From an uncultured Lachnospiraceae bacterium (GTDB taxonomy: Bacteria > Bacillota > Clostridia > Lachnospirales > Lachnospiraceae), in assembly GCA_902790935.1 (NCBI GenBank), contig CADATP010000014.1:1-40527 (forward strand): a DNA stretch of 40,527 nucleotides. The letters run 5' to 3'. Shown here one piece after another: positions 24,227 through 32,370 of the stretch. Below the pieces are notes generated by a model. The model made no database searches and was not told where the DNA came from. It was given only the letters and a program-made list of their open reading frames with translations. Made by a program: the position numbers and the translations under genes. The stretch's first letter is position 1. Every line of letters begins with the position of its first letter.

Positions 24227-26032
24227 ATGCAGGCTATAGTACTTGCCGCAGGAATGGGTAAGCGCCTTAAAGAACTTACAAAAGACAATACAAAGTGCAT
24301 GGTAAAGGTCGGCGGAGTTACCCTTATCGAAAGACTCCTTAGCCAGCTTGAGCCCTATGATCTTGATAAAATAATAATCGTTGCAGGCTATGAGGCGGAG
24401 AAGCTCATAAGCTTTGTAGAGTCTCTTGATATTAAGACTCCTGTCAGCTTTATTACTAACAGCATCTATGACAAGACCAACAATATCTATTCCCTGTATC
24501 TTGCCAAGGACGAGCTTTGCAGCGATGATACCCTTTTGTTTGAATCGGATATCATTTTCGAGGACTCCGTTCTTGATGCCCTTGTAAATGACAAAAGGCC
24601 TACTCTTGCTCTTGTAGACAAGTACGAAAGCTGGATGGACGGAACATGTGCGGTACTTCGCGATGACGATTCCATCGAAAAGATCGTTCCCGGAAAACAG
24701 TTTGATTATAAGGACAGCTCTGCATACTTTAAGACTGTAAATATTTATAAGTTCAGCAAAGATTTTTCGGAAAAAGTTTATGTGCCCTTCCTTGAAGCCT
24801 ACTCCAAGGCTCTGGGCAACAACGAATACTATGAACAGGTTTTAAGAGTCATCACTATGCTTGACGCATCGGGAATACGTGCCAAGCGCCTTGACGGTCA
24901 AAAATGGTACGAGATAGACGATATCCAGGATCTTGAAATCGCCGAATCCATCTTTGCAAGCGGTGAGGAAAAGGCAAAAAGACTTTCAAAAAGATACGGC
25001 GGCTATTGGCGCTATCCCAAGATGATCGACTTTTGCTACCTTGTTAACCCCTACTACCCTCCTAAGAAAATGGAGGATGAGATCGCCGCAAGTTTCCATA
25101 CTCTCCTTACCCAATATCCATCGGGTATGGGAGTCAATTCACTTCTTGCCGCGAGAAATTTTGAAATCTCTAAGGAGAATATCCTCGTCGGAAACGGTGC
25201 TGCCGAGATAATAAACCACCTTGTCTCCTCTTTCGAAGGCAGCTTCGGTTTTATAAGACCCACCTTCGAAGAGTATCCCAACAGGTCAAAAGCCCCCGGA
25301 AATGACGTTATCTTTAATGCCCCCGCTCCCGACTTTTCCTATACAGCGGAGGATATTATGAGATTCTTTGACGATAAGGACATCAGGAATCTTGTACTTA
25401 TAAACCCGGACAATCCGACCGGAAATTATATAAAGACCGAAGATGTAAAGCGAATTGTCAGTTGGGCCAAAGATAAGAATATCCGTCTTATCTACGACGA
25501 ATCCTTTTCGGACTTTGCTACGGATGCGGACCACACCCTGCTTATAAATGAATTTGTTAAGGCAAATCCACATCTTTATATCGTAAAGAGCCTTTCAAAA
25601 TGCTACGGAGTACCGGGACTCAGACTCGGCATCCTCGCCTCCGGTGATGAAAAGACCGTGGATGATCTGAAGAAAAAGCTCTCTATCTGGAATATCAATT
25701 CCTTTGCCGAGTTCTTTATGCAGATCTTTGCCAAGTACCGCAAGGAATATGATCTTTCAACAAAGGCCCTCGCCGCTGAAAGGGAGCGCTTTGGAAAGGA
25801 GCTTTCAGCTCTTCCGGGCGTCAGGGTATACCCTTCTGAGGCAAACTTTTTATTGATCTGCGTAAGCGGCAAGCTAAGCGCCCGCGAAATAAGCGTAAAG
25901 CTTTTAAACGACTATGACCTCATCGTCAAGGATCTTTCCGCGAAGATGCCCGGTGACGGATTTCTCAGGTTTGCGGTCAGAAATACCGAAGATAACAATA
26001 AGCTTTTAGAAGCTCTTAAGGAAATACTATGA
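24227..26032 (+). CDS. Fused LicC-like nucleotidyltransferase and PLP-dependent aminotransferase
   Basis: A 601-aa fusion. Residues 1-240 form a sugar-phosphate/phosphocholine-type nucleotidyltransferase: LAAGMGKRL (6-14), lysine in TKCMVKVGG, TNNIYSLYLA, acidic ESD (106-108) and WYEIDD. Residues 265-601 are a fold-type I class I/II aminotransferase or decarboxylase of the HisC/CobD kind: NPDNPTGN (393-400), D424 (IYDESF) and the PLP lysine K458 (SLSKCYG), with R-x-GIL after it. The pair suggests that a phosphorylated amino compound is made by the PLP domain and activated as a CDP derivative by the first domain. Possible products are CDP-ethanolamine from phosphoserine or CDP-aminoethylphosphonate, by analogy with PntC. 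The real substrate is unknown. It starts 5 bp after pyrI and overlaps the next gene (ATGA). Confidence 0.85.
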   Translation: MQAIVLAAGMGKRLKELTKDNTKCMVKVGGVTLIERLLSQLEPYDLDKIIIVAGYEAEKLISFVESLDIKTPVSFITNSIYDKTNNIYSLYLAKDELCSDDTLLFESDIIFEDSVLDALVNDKRPTLALVDKYESWMDGTCAVLRDDDSIEKIVPGKQFDYKDSSAYFKTVNIYKFSKDFSEKVYVPFLEAYSKALGNNEYYEQVLRVITMLDASGIRAKRLDGQKWYEIDDIQDLEIAESIFASGEEKAKRLSKRYGGYWRYPKMIDFCYLVNPYYPPKKMEDEIAASFHTLLTQYPSGMGVNSLLAARNFEISKENILVGNGAAEIINHLVSSFEGSFGFIRPTFEEYPNRSKAPGNDVIFNAPAPDFSYTAEDIMRFFDDKDIRNLVLINPDNPTGNYIKTEDVKRIVSWAKDKNIRLIYDESFSDFATDADHTLLINEFVKANPHLYIVKSLSKCYGVPGLRLGILASGDEKTVDDLKKKLSIWNINSFAEFFMQIFAKYRKEYDLSTKALAAERERFGKELSALPGVRVYPSEANFLLICVSGKLSAREISVKLLNDYDLIVKDLSAKMPGDGFLRFAVRNTEDNNKLLEALKEIL

Positions 26033-27252
26033 TACTTCTCTATATAGATCCGGGAACAGGAAGTATGCTTTTTACCATACTTCTCGGCGTTATCTCTTCG
26101 CTGTTTTTTGTATTCAGGAAGTTCCTCCTCGGCCTTAAGTTTACTTTCTCTTCAGGAAAGAAAACTCTTGATGCGGAGAAAAAGCATGAGTACCTGATAT
26201 TCAGCGACAGCAAACGCTACTGGAATGTATTTAAACCCATTTGCGATGAATTCGAAAAAAGACAGATAAAACTGGATTACTGGACCGCCTCACCGGACGA
26301 TCCGGCTCTTAGTGTCCCCTACAAATATATTAAGACAGAATTTATCGGTGAAGGAAACCGCGCCTTTGCAAGGCTAAACACTTTAAGCGCAGATATTCTG
26401 CTCTCCACCACACCGGGTCTTGACGTTTACCAGTGGAAACGCTCCAAAACAGTTAAATACTATGTCCACATTTTCCATGCCGTTGATGAAGCTTTAGGTT
26501 ATCGTATGTTCGGTATGGACTATTATGATGCGATCCTTCTTACGGGAGCTTTCCAGGGCGATAATATCCGAAAGCTTGAAAAGCTTCGAGGTCTTCCGGA
26601 AAAAGAGCTTGCAGTTACCGGCTCCACATACATGGATGCCCTTCTCGAAAAGAAGGAGCGCACCCCCGAGCCGGCTCACGATAAAACCGTTTTGCTTGCT
26701 CCCTCATGGGGAGAAAGCGCCATTCTTTCAAGGTTCAGTAAAAAGCTGATAGAGGCGCTTCTTTCAACTGACTTTAATATCATCATCCGTCCCCATCCCC
26801 AGTCCTCCGTATCCGAAAAGGATATGCTTGATGAGCTGATGGCAGCTTTTCCGAACAGTGACAAGCTTACCTGGAGCTTTGATAACAACAATTTTGATGC
26901 TCTCAACAAATCAGACGTTATGATCACGGACTTTTCCGGCATCATCTTCGACTATTCCCTGGTATTTGGAAAGCCGATCCTCTACGCCGATACATCCTTC
27001 GACAAGGCTCCCTATGATGCCGCCTGGGTAGATGATAACCTTTGGAGATTCGAAGTACTTCCGTCCCTGGGCAAAAAGCTTGATGAAAATGACTTTCCTT
27101 CCATCGGGAAACTGCTTGATGACCTTATAGAAAACCCGGAGTTTTCCGAAGGACGCAAAAAGGTTTCCGATACGGCATGGCAGTGCAAAAAAGAATCCGC
27201 ACGCCTTACCGCAGACTATCTGATTTCCAAACATAAAGAAATTGAGGCTTGA
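26029..27252 (+). CDS. CDP-glycerol glycerophosphotransferase-like protein (TagB/TagF family)
   Basis: A 407-aa protein related to teichoic-acid polymerases and primases. A membrane-attachment segment lies at residues 10-32. The C-terminal GT-B half shows family signatures: LLAPSWGESAIL, IIRPHPQS (the catalytic H-x-x-x-x-like region), and SDVMITDFSGIIFDYSLVFGKPILY with the nucleotide-binding S/D cluster. In the family it moves a glycerol-phosphate-like group from a CDP donor to an envelope acceptor. Next to a predicted CDP-donor enzyme, it probably transfers that enzyme's product; whether glycerol phosphate, phosphoethanolamine or another group is moved cannot be told. Its start overlaps the previous stop (ATGA). 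Confidence 0.87.
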   Translation: MILLYIDPGTGSMLFTILLGVISSLFFVFRKFLLGLKFTFSSGKKTLDAEKKHEYLIFSDSKRYWNVFKPICDEFEKRQIKLDYWTASPDDPALSVPYKYIKTEFIGEGNRAFARLNTLSADILLSTTPGLDVYQWKRSKTVKYYVHIFHAVDEALGYRMFGMDYYDAILLTGAFQGDNIRKLEKLRGLPEKELAVTGSTYMDALLEKKERTPEPAHDKTVLLAPSWGESAILSRFSKKLIEALLSTDFNIIIRPHPQSSVSEKDMLDELMAAFPNSDKLTWSFDNNNFDALNKSDVMITDFSGIIFDYSLVFGKPILYADTSFDKAPYDAAWVDDNLWRFEVLPSLGKKLDENDFPSIGKLLDDLIENPEFSEGRKKVSDTAWQCKKESARLTADYLISKHKEIEA

Positions 27253-27254
27253 TT

Positions 27255-29852
27255 ATGGGCAATCCGTTATACAATCTTTTCATACAGCCGCTTGAGCTCC
27301 TTATAGAGCTTATTTTCTCTGTCATGAAATCCATAAGCGGTAACTACGGTCTGGCCATAATCATGGTCAGTGTCGTTGTAAATATCCTGATCTTCCCTCT
27401 CTATAAGCGTTCCGATGCCATGCAGGAAGCGGAACATAAAAAGCAAAAAGAGATGGAGCCCTGGATAAAACATATCCGTAAAACCTTCAAGGGCGACGAG
27501 CGTTTTATGATGCTGCAAACCTACTACAGACAGCAGGACTACGCTCCCATCAGCGCCGTAAAGGGTTCTTTCTCCCTGCTTTTGCAGATTCCCTTTTTTA
27601 TGGCTGCATACCACTTTTTATCCAGCATCGATATGCAGGGAGTATCCTTTTTATTCATCCCTAATCTCGGAGCGGCAGACCACCTTATTAAGATCGGACC
27701 TTTGGCTATAAACCTGCTGCCCCTTATGATGACAGGATTTAACCTCCTCTCAGCGGCTATATATCTGAAAGGAACAAGGCTTCGCGACAAGATTCAGACC
27801 GTCGTACTTGCTCTGGCCTTTTTGGTTATTCTATACAGAAGCCCTTCGGCTCTTGTTTTGTACTGGACTATGAACAATTTCTTCTCTCTTTTGAAGAATG
27901 TTTTAATGAAGCTTGTGGGCCCCGCCCTTTCCAAACGAAAAAAAGCTCACGCATCCTCTTTAAAAGAGCAGACTGCATCCGAAGATACACTTAAACCCGA
28001 TAAAGCCGAAATCAGAAAAGGTGCTGCGACCTTTGTTCTTGCCGCGCTTTTCCTTACTCTGATTACAGGGCTCGTAGTACCCGCTGCAGCAGTCAGCGCT
28101 TCCCCCGAGGACTATATCTCCGTTAATCCGACCGTAAACCCTGTGCTGCTCATCTTTAATACGCTTTTTATAAGCGCAGGAATCTTTATGGTCTGGGGCG
28201 GGATCATTTACTTCGTCAGTAAAGAAAAACAAAGAACGGCTCTTACAGCCGTCTTTTGGAGCCTGAGCCTTCCCGCCATCGTCAACTATATGTTCTTCGG
28301 AAAAAAGCTTGGTACCATATCCCCCCTCTTTAGGTTTAACGATGGACTGAACTATTCAAAAACGGAGCTTCTTATCAGCACAGCGGTATTTTTGATCCTG
28401 CTTGCTGCCGCAGTCATTGTTTATATCAAAAAGAGAGCCCTTGTGCGCCCCGTGCTGGCGGTTTTGGTGCTCAGCGTTCTGATACTGGGCTCCTATCAGA
28501 CTATCAAGGCACAAAGCCATGTACGCGCTCTCGGACGGGATTTTAGGGTATCCTCCTCTTCGGAGGAAATAGAGCCTATAATTCCTCTTAGCAAAAGCGG
28601 AAAAAATGTGGTTGTGATAATGCTCGACAGAGCGATAAACGATTACTTCCCCTATGCCTTAAATGAAAAGCCCGAGCTTAAAGAAAGCTTTGACGGCTTT
28701 ACATACTATCCAAATACAATATCCCACGGGCTCTTTACAGTATACGGAACCCCTCCTTTATTCGGCGGATACGAATATACTCCAAAGGCCATAAATGAAA
28801 GAGACGATGTTCCTCTTGTGGATAAACAAAATGAAGCCCTAAAGGTTATGCCGGTGCTCTTTTTAAACAACGGCTATAACGTTACAGTCTGCGATCCGCC
28901 CTACGCCAACTACCGGGAAATCTGCGACCTTTCAATATATGATGATTATCCTGAGATAAACGCTTATGAAACCATGGGCAAATATATTTCCGAAGGTGAA
29001 CACTATACAAAGTCCGTTTCCGATACTTCGAGAAGGAACTGTGTTTACTACGGAATCCTTAAGGTTCTTCCCCCCATCCTGCAGCGCTTTGTCTACGACT
29101 ACGGCGACTATTATCAGATGGAGAAAAAGCATATACAGGAGCCGGAGTTTTTGGGTTCATACGCTGTGCTTGATAATCTCGATAAACTGACTTACATCAA
29201 AGACGATGACCAAAACACCTTTATGATGATGGACAACAATACTACCCACGCTCCTTGTCTGCTCCATCTTCCGGATTATACACCTGCAGACAGCGCTTCC
29301 GACGCCTCGGATACCCCGGCGTACTTAGAGCTTGACGGCCGCATCTGCAAGCTTGACAATTCAATCCTTGTACAGCACTACCACGTTAATATGGCCGCAT
29401 ACCTAAAGCTGGCCGAGTGGTTTGATTACCTTAGAGCGAATGACCTCTACGACAATACAAGGATCATAATCGCAGCGGACCACGGCAGGGTCCTCAATCA
29501 ATTTGAAGACCTTATACTGGACGAGTATGTTGACATAGAAGGTTACCACCCCATCCTCTTGTTTAAGGACTTTAACAGCACCGGCCTTACAATATCGGAT
29601 GAGTTTATGACAAATGCCGATGTACCTTCCCTTGCTACCAAAGACCTTATTAAGGATGCGGTTAATCCCTTTACGGGAAATCCTATTACCTCAAAGGATA
29701 AGGAAAACGGACAGTATGTTACCACTTCTCCTTTCTTTGAGCTTTTGGATAATCCCGGAAATACCTTCAATACCGAGGATTCCTACTGGTATAAGGTATC
29801 AGGAAATATTTTTGATAAGTCAAACTGGGTACGGATTAACGGTAATGAATAG
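27255..29852 (+). CDS. YidC/Oxa1-like domain fused to an alkaline-phosphatase/sulfatase-fold domain
   Basis: An 865-aa membrane protein of unusual architecture. Residues 1-225 match YidC2-type insertases (SGNYGLAIIMVSVVVNILIFPLY, a charged cytoplasmic hairpin, QIPFFMAAYHFL, LYWTMNNFFSLLK). At the position of the conserved groove arginine stands N43. After a basic linker come four or five more spans (about 255-420). An extracytoplasmic domain of the sulfatase/LtaS/phosphoethanolamine-transferase superfamily (440-865) follows, with metal-ligand motif VVIMLDRA, a Thr-rich nucleophile region (GLFTVYGTPPLFGG), MMDNNTTHAP and IIAADHGR. It may transfer or remove a phosphoryl-type group on an envelope polymer while the YidC part handles membrane passage; this is inference. 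The ATG at 27255 has GAGG seven bases before it. Confidence 0.85.
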   Translation: MGNPLYNLFIQPLELLIELIFSVMKSISGNYGLAIIMVSVVVNILIFPLYKRSDAMQEAEHKKQKEMEPWIKHIRKTFKGDERFMMLQTYYRQQDYAPISAVKGSFSLLLQIPFFMAAYHFLSSIDMQGVSFLFIPNLGAADHLIKIGPLAINLLPLMMTGFNLLSAAIYLKGTRLRDKIQTVVLALAFLVILYRSPSALVLYWTMNNFFSLLKNVLMKLVGPALSKRKKAHASSLKEQTASEDTLKPDKAEIRKGAATFVLAALFLTLITGLVVPAAAVSASPEDYISVNPTVNPVLLIFNTLFISAGIFMVWGGIIYFVSKEKQRTALTAVFWSLSLPAIVNYMFFGKKLGTISPLFRFNDGLNYSKTELLISTAVFLILLAAAVIVYIKKRALVRPVLAVLVLSVLILGSYQTIKAQSHVRALGRDFRVSSSSEEIEPIIPLSKSGKNVVVIMLDRAINDYFPYALNEKPELKESFDGFTYYPNTISHGLFTVYGTPPLFGGYEYTPKAINERDDVPLVDKQNEALKVMPVLFLNNGYNVTVCDPPYANYREICDLSIYDDYPEINAYETMGKYISEGEHYTKSVSDTSRRNCVYYGILKVLPPILQRFVYDYGDYYQMEKKHIQEPEFLGSYAVLDNLDKLTYIKDDDQNTFMMMDNNTTHAPCLLHLPDYTPADSASDASDTPAYLELDGRICKLDNSILVQHYHVNMAAYLKLAEWFDYLRANDLYDNTRIIIAADHGRVLNQFEDLILDEYVDIEGYHPILLFKDFNSTGLTISDEFMTNADVPSLATKDLIKDAVNPFTGNPITSKDKENGQYVTTSPFFELLDNPGNTFNTEDSYWYKVSGNIFDKSNWVRINGNE

Positions 29853-29894
29853 TAGATCTTTGATATATACCTGTTTATAGATTAAAATATTTGA

Positions 29895-29930
29895 AGAAAA
29901 AAGAAGCGCCACAGCAGGCGCTTCTTTAGT
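29895..29930. terminator. Bidirectional terminator
   Basis: Perfect 10-bp stem AAGAAGCGCC / GGCGCTTCTT with a six-base loop (29901-29926). On the minus strand it runs into TTTTTTC, strong for the CobW genes. On the plus strand the T run is shorter (CTTCTTTAG) but fits the end of the polymer operon. Confidence 0.85.
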
Positions 29931-29966
29931 ATTTATACGTATTGTGATAACCGTTTAGGCTACTAT

Positions 29967-30905
29967 CTAAGAAAAGCTGATAACGGCATTCTTGGGCTCG
30001 CGGCTCTTTTCAACACTGATAGCGTGTAAAACGGGGCCTTCTCCCTTATAATCCTCGAAATACTCCTTGGTAAGGTTTGCGGTTACAACAACCCAGTCCT
30101 TGTCCTTAAGAGAATCCGTTCCATCGTACTTGCAAGCATATCCTAAAAATACCATATCTTCAGCACAGCAGGTCATTGCCATGCGTCCGGGTACAAAGTA
30201 TCCCTTAGGGAAATTGTCCGGTACCATAACCATAGCCTGCATTACAAGCCTCTTTCCGAAGTATCTCTCCGGGTGGTCCATACAGTCAAGATACCAGATT
30301 CCATAGGTATTCTCATCAAGGACTATCTCCTCGGCACTTAAATCGTAAGGAAGATCCTCCTCGAAGATCTCATCGATCTCGCCGTTAGAATCCTCAAAGA
30401 CAACATCCGCCTTCTGATTTACAGCCTTGATATTTCTTCTAAAAGAAGGTAATTCATCTCTTACGCTGTCACATCTGTTGAAGATGATCATCTCGGATTT
30501 TCTGATCATCTCGGCAAGAAGGGAACGCATATTGGTATAGAACATCTGGAATGTACTTCCGTCGATGATGGTGATCTGCTGCTCTATCTTCCAGTTCCAG
30601 GGGAGCTTGCAGTTTTTGTAATTCCACATTCCGTTCCACTCGATAATGATCCTGTCCGGCTTAACTCTTCTCTCGATTCCTGAGAAAGTAGATGTCGTAA
30701 AATCCTCTTCACTGTCGACTACAACAAGCTCAGTGTTTGTCTGTTTTAAGAGCTCGGGATCGTATTCTATTTCACCTTCCTCGCAAACGAGTAAAAGAGT
30801 TTTACCCTTGATCTTAAAGTACGGCTGCGAGATAGTAAAAGAAATAAATTCTGATTTTCCGGCTTCCAAAAAGCCGTTGATCATATATACTGATTGATTC
30901 TTCAT
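29967..30905 (-). CDS. CobW-like GTPase fused to a DUF1980/TIGR03943-like domain
   Basis: A 312-aa protein. The N-terminal half is a divergent G3E P-loop GTPase with GFLEAGKS (11-18), a CEEGEIEYD segment where the relatives have ENEFGEIGID, and FNRCDS in place of the usual N/S-K/R-x-D guanine motif. It has no CxCC metal motif. The C-terminal part (about 210-312) resembles the YcgQ/DUF1980 domain: a YFGKRLVMQAMV strand, then MTCCAEDMVFLGYACKYD with the paired cysteines, and DWVVVTANL. DUF1980 proteins are partners of YcgR permeases linked to metal homeostasis. A start at 30923 overlaps the upstream stop, but GGAG before the ATG at 30905 is better placed. Probably co-expressed with the His-rich CobW protein. 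Confidence 0.8.
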   Translation of the reverse strand: MKNQSVYMINGFLEAGKSEFISFTISQPYFKIKGKTLLLVCEEGEIEYDPELLKQTNTELVVVDSEEDFTTSTFSGIERRVKPDRIIIEWNGMWNYKNCKLPWNWKIEQQITIIDGSTFQMFYTNMRSLLAEMIRKSEMIIFNRCDSVRDELPSFRRNIKAVNQKADVVFEDSNGEIDEIFEEDLPYDLSAEEIVLDENTYGIWYLDCMDHPERYFGKRLVMQAMVMVPDNFPKGYFVPGRMAMTCCAEDMVFLGYACKYDGTDSLKDKDWVVVTANLTKEYFEDYKGEGPVLHAISVEKSREPKNAVISFS

Positions 30906-30922
30906 TCTTAAATCTCCAAGCA

Positions 30923-32104
30923 TTACGCGAATAATTCCTTAAGCTTATCTTCCTTAAGCTCAGCTCCGATCACGCAGATCTTTCCGGTAACCTGAGGCTT
31001 ACCGCTTCGAACGTCACTCTCTTCGGGAACGTAATCGTAGTAGATCCATGTTCCGTCTTCGGCGGGAACCATTCCCTTAGCGCGGAGGATCTGACCGTAC
31101 TCTCCGGAATCAAGCGCATTAAGGATCTCGCTGATCTTCTCTGAAGTGTACTTCTTGGGTGACTCCATACCCCAGCTTGTAAATACCTCGTCAGCGTGGT
31201 GATGATGGTGATGATGCTCATGGTCATGGTCGTCATCATGGTCATGATGATGGTGATGCTCGTGTTCATCCTCGTCATCATGGTGGTGATGGTGATGTTC
31301 GTGTTCATCATCGTCATCGTCATCATCATGGTGGTGATGGTGGTGGCAGCACTCATCATCATCATCATCATCGTCGTCATCGTCATCATCGTCGTGGTGA
31401 TGTCCGCAGCTGCACACTCCGTTTTCATCATATTCATGATGATGGTGATGATGCTCGGGCTCAGCCTTAGCCTTCTCCATCATCTCCGCAAGGAGATCGT
31501 CGATCTTGTCAGCCCCCTCAATGGTTGCAAGGATGTCTTTGCCGTCAAGCTCTTCAATAGGAGTTGTTATTATAGTGGCCTGAGTGTTGTGCTCACGGAT
31601 AAGAGCAACAGCCTCTGCAATCTTTTCAGCAGAAGCCTTGTCGGTACGGCTTAAGATGATTGTTCCGGCATAAGCGATCTGGTTGATAAAGAACTCACCG
31701 AAGTTCTTGATATACATCTTGGCCTTAGTAGCATCAACTACCGCAACAGCGCTGTTGATCTCTACATCAAGAGCTCCTGCGGTCTTTTCGATAGCCTTTA
31801 ATACGTCGGAGAGCTTACCTACTCCTGAAGGCTCGATAAGAATTCTTTCGGGAGCGTATGTTGAGATTACCTCTTTAAGAGATGTTCCGAAATCACCGAC
31901 AAGTGAACAGCAGATGCATCCGGAATTCATCTCCTTGATCTCAATACCGGATTCCTGTAAGAAGCCGCCATCGATACCGATCTCTCCGAATTCATTCTCA
32001 ATAAGTACAGTCTTGCTTCCGTTAAGAGCGTCTGCAAGAAGTTTTTTAATAAGTGTGGTTTTACCTGCTCCGAGGAAACCTGATACAACGTCAATCTTAG
32101 TCAT
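30923..32104 (-). CDS. CobW/COG0523 metallochaperone GTPase with His/Asp-rich insert
   Basis: A 393-aa G3E-family GTPase. P-loop GFLGAGKTT (9-17), ENEFGEIGID, the metal-binding CxCC motif C63-x-C65-C66 and LSRTDK are all intact. Between GTPase and CobW C-terminal domains sits an insert (218-303) with 38 histidines, long aspartate runs and four cysteines (231, 233, 252, 253), able to bind many metal ions. It ends with a regular CobW_C domain (YGQILRAKGMV, WIYYDYVPEE). Members of this family move zinc, nickel or cobalt into target enzymes; which metal is used here is not visible. GAGG lies nine bases before the ATG. The partner gene follows in the same operon. Confidence 0.93.
   Translation of the reverse strand: MTKIDVVSGFLGAGKTTLIKKLLADALNGSKTVLIENEFGEIGIDGGFLQESGIEIKEMNSGCICCSLVGDFGTSLKEVISTYAPERILIEPSGVGKLSDVLKAIEKTAGALDVEINSAVAVVDATKAKMYIKNFGEFFINQIAYAGTIILSRTDKASAEKIAEAVALIREHNTQATIITTPIEELDGKDILATIEGADKIDDLLAEMMEKAKAEPEHHHHHHEYDENGVCSCGHHHDDDDDDDDDDDDDECCHHHHHHDDDDDDDEHEHHHHHHDDEDEHEHHHHHDHDDDHDHEHHHHHHHADEVFTSWGMESPKKYTSEKISEILNALDSGEYGQILRAKGMVPAEDGTWIYYDYVPEESDVRSGKPQVTGKICVIGAELKEDKLKELFA
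31196..31453 (-). repeat. CAT/GAT triplet-rich tract encoding the His/Asp insert
   Basis: A 258-bp stretch almost wholly of CAT/CAC and GAT/GAC triplets in the reading frame of the CobW gene. Runs include 13 Asp and several blocks of 5-7 His. It is prone to in-frame slippage and probably varies in length between strains. Confidence 0.85.
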
Positions 32105-32129
32105 TTAAAATCGCCTCTTTCTTTAAACC

Positions 32130-32149
32130 TGCCGCTTTGGTTAGCGGCA
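32130..32149 (-). other. Leader hairpin upstream of the CobW gene
   Basis: Perfect 7-bp stem TGCCGCT / AGCGGCA with loop AACCAA, in the 5' leader between probable promoter region and start codon. No T tract follows. Its role (stability or regulation) is unknown. Confidence 0.35.
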
Positions 32150-32227
32150 TCAAACTATTTTTATTCCCATTTGATGAATATTTTACCACTCTTTTACCCT
32201 TTTGGCTATTAAATAACTATAAACTCA

Positions 32228-32326
32228 AAAAATGACCCCCGGGGACGGAGTTGCTGTGTCATTGTCAGTCTATACTCAAAATATTCTGACAATGACACAG
32301 CAACTCCGTCCCCGGGGGTCATTTTT
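32228..32326. repeat. Large perfect inverted repeat (REP/MITE-like palindrome)
   Basis: Two 41-bp arms (32228-32268 and 32286-32326) are perfect reverse complements, separated by 17 nt. The arms carry TGACCCCCGGGGACGGAGTT, far more GC-rich than the flanks. It lies between the CobW leader and the rnpB terminator and codes for nothing. The GGGGACGG core is like that of REP-type elements mobilised by Y1 transposases in other bacteria; no transposase is present here. It could also end transcription. Confidence 0.85.
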
Positions 32327-32336
32327 ATGCGAGGGG

Positions 32337-32365
32337 AAAAAAACACCCCGTGGTTTCCCACGGGG
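32337..32365 (-). terminator. Terminator of rnpB
   Basis: Minus strand stem CCCCGTGG / CCACGGGG with a GAAA loop, followed after GTG by an uninterrupted T run. It lies directly after the 3' end of the RNase P RNA. Confidence 0.9.
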
Positions 32366-32370
32366 CGCTC

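Noticed and set aside
30970..31654. Long open frames opposite and offset to the His-rich CobW insert (Met/Thr/Ile- or Val/Met-rich)
   Set aside because: They arise from the CAT/GAT triplet tract read in other frames, lack ribosome sites, and have no sensible composition.
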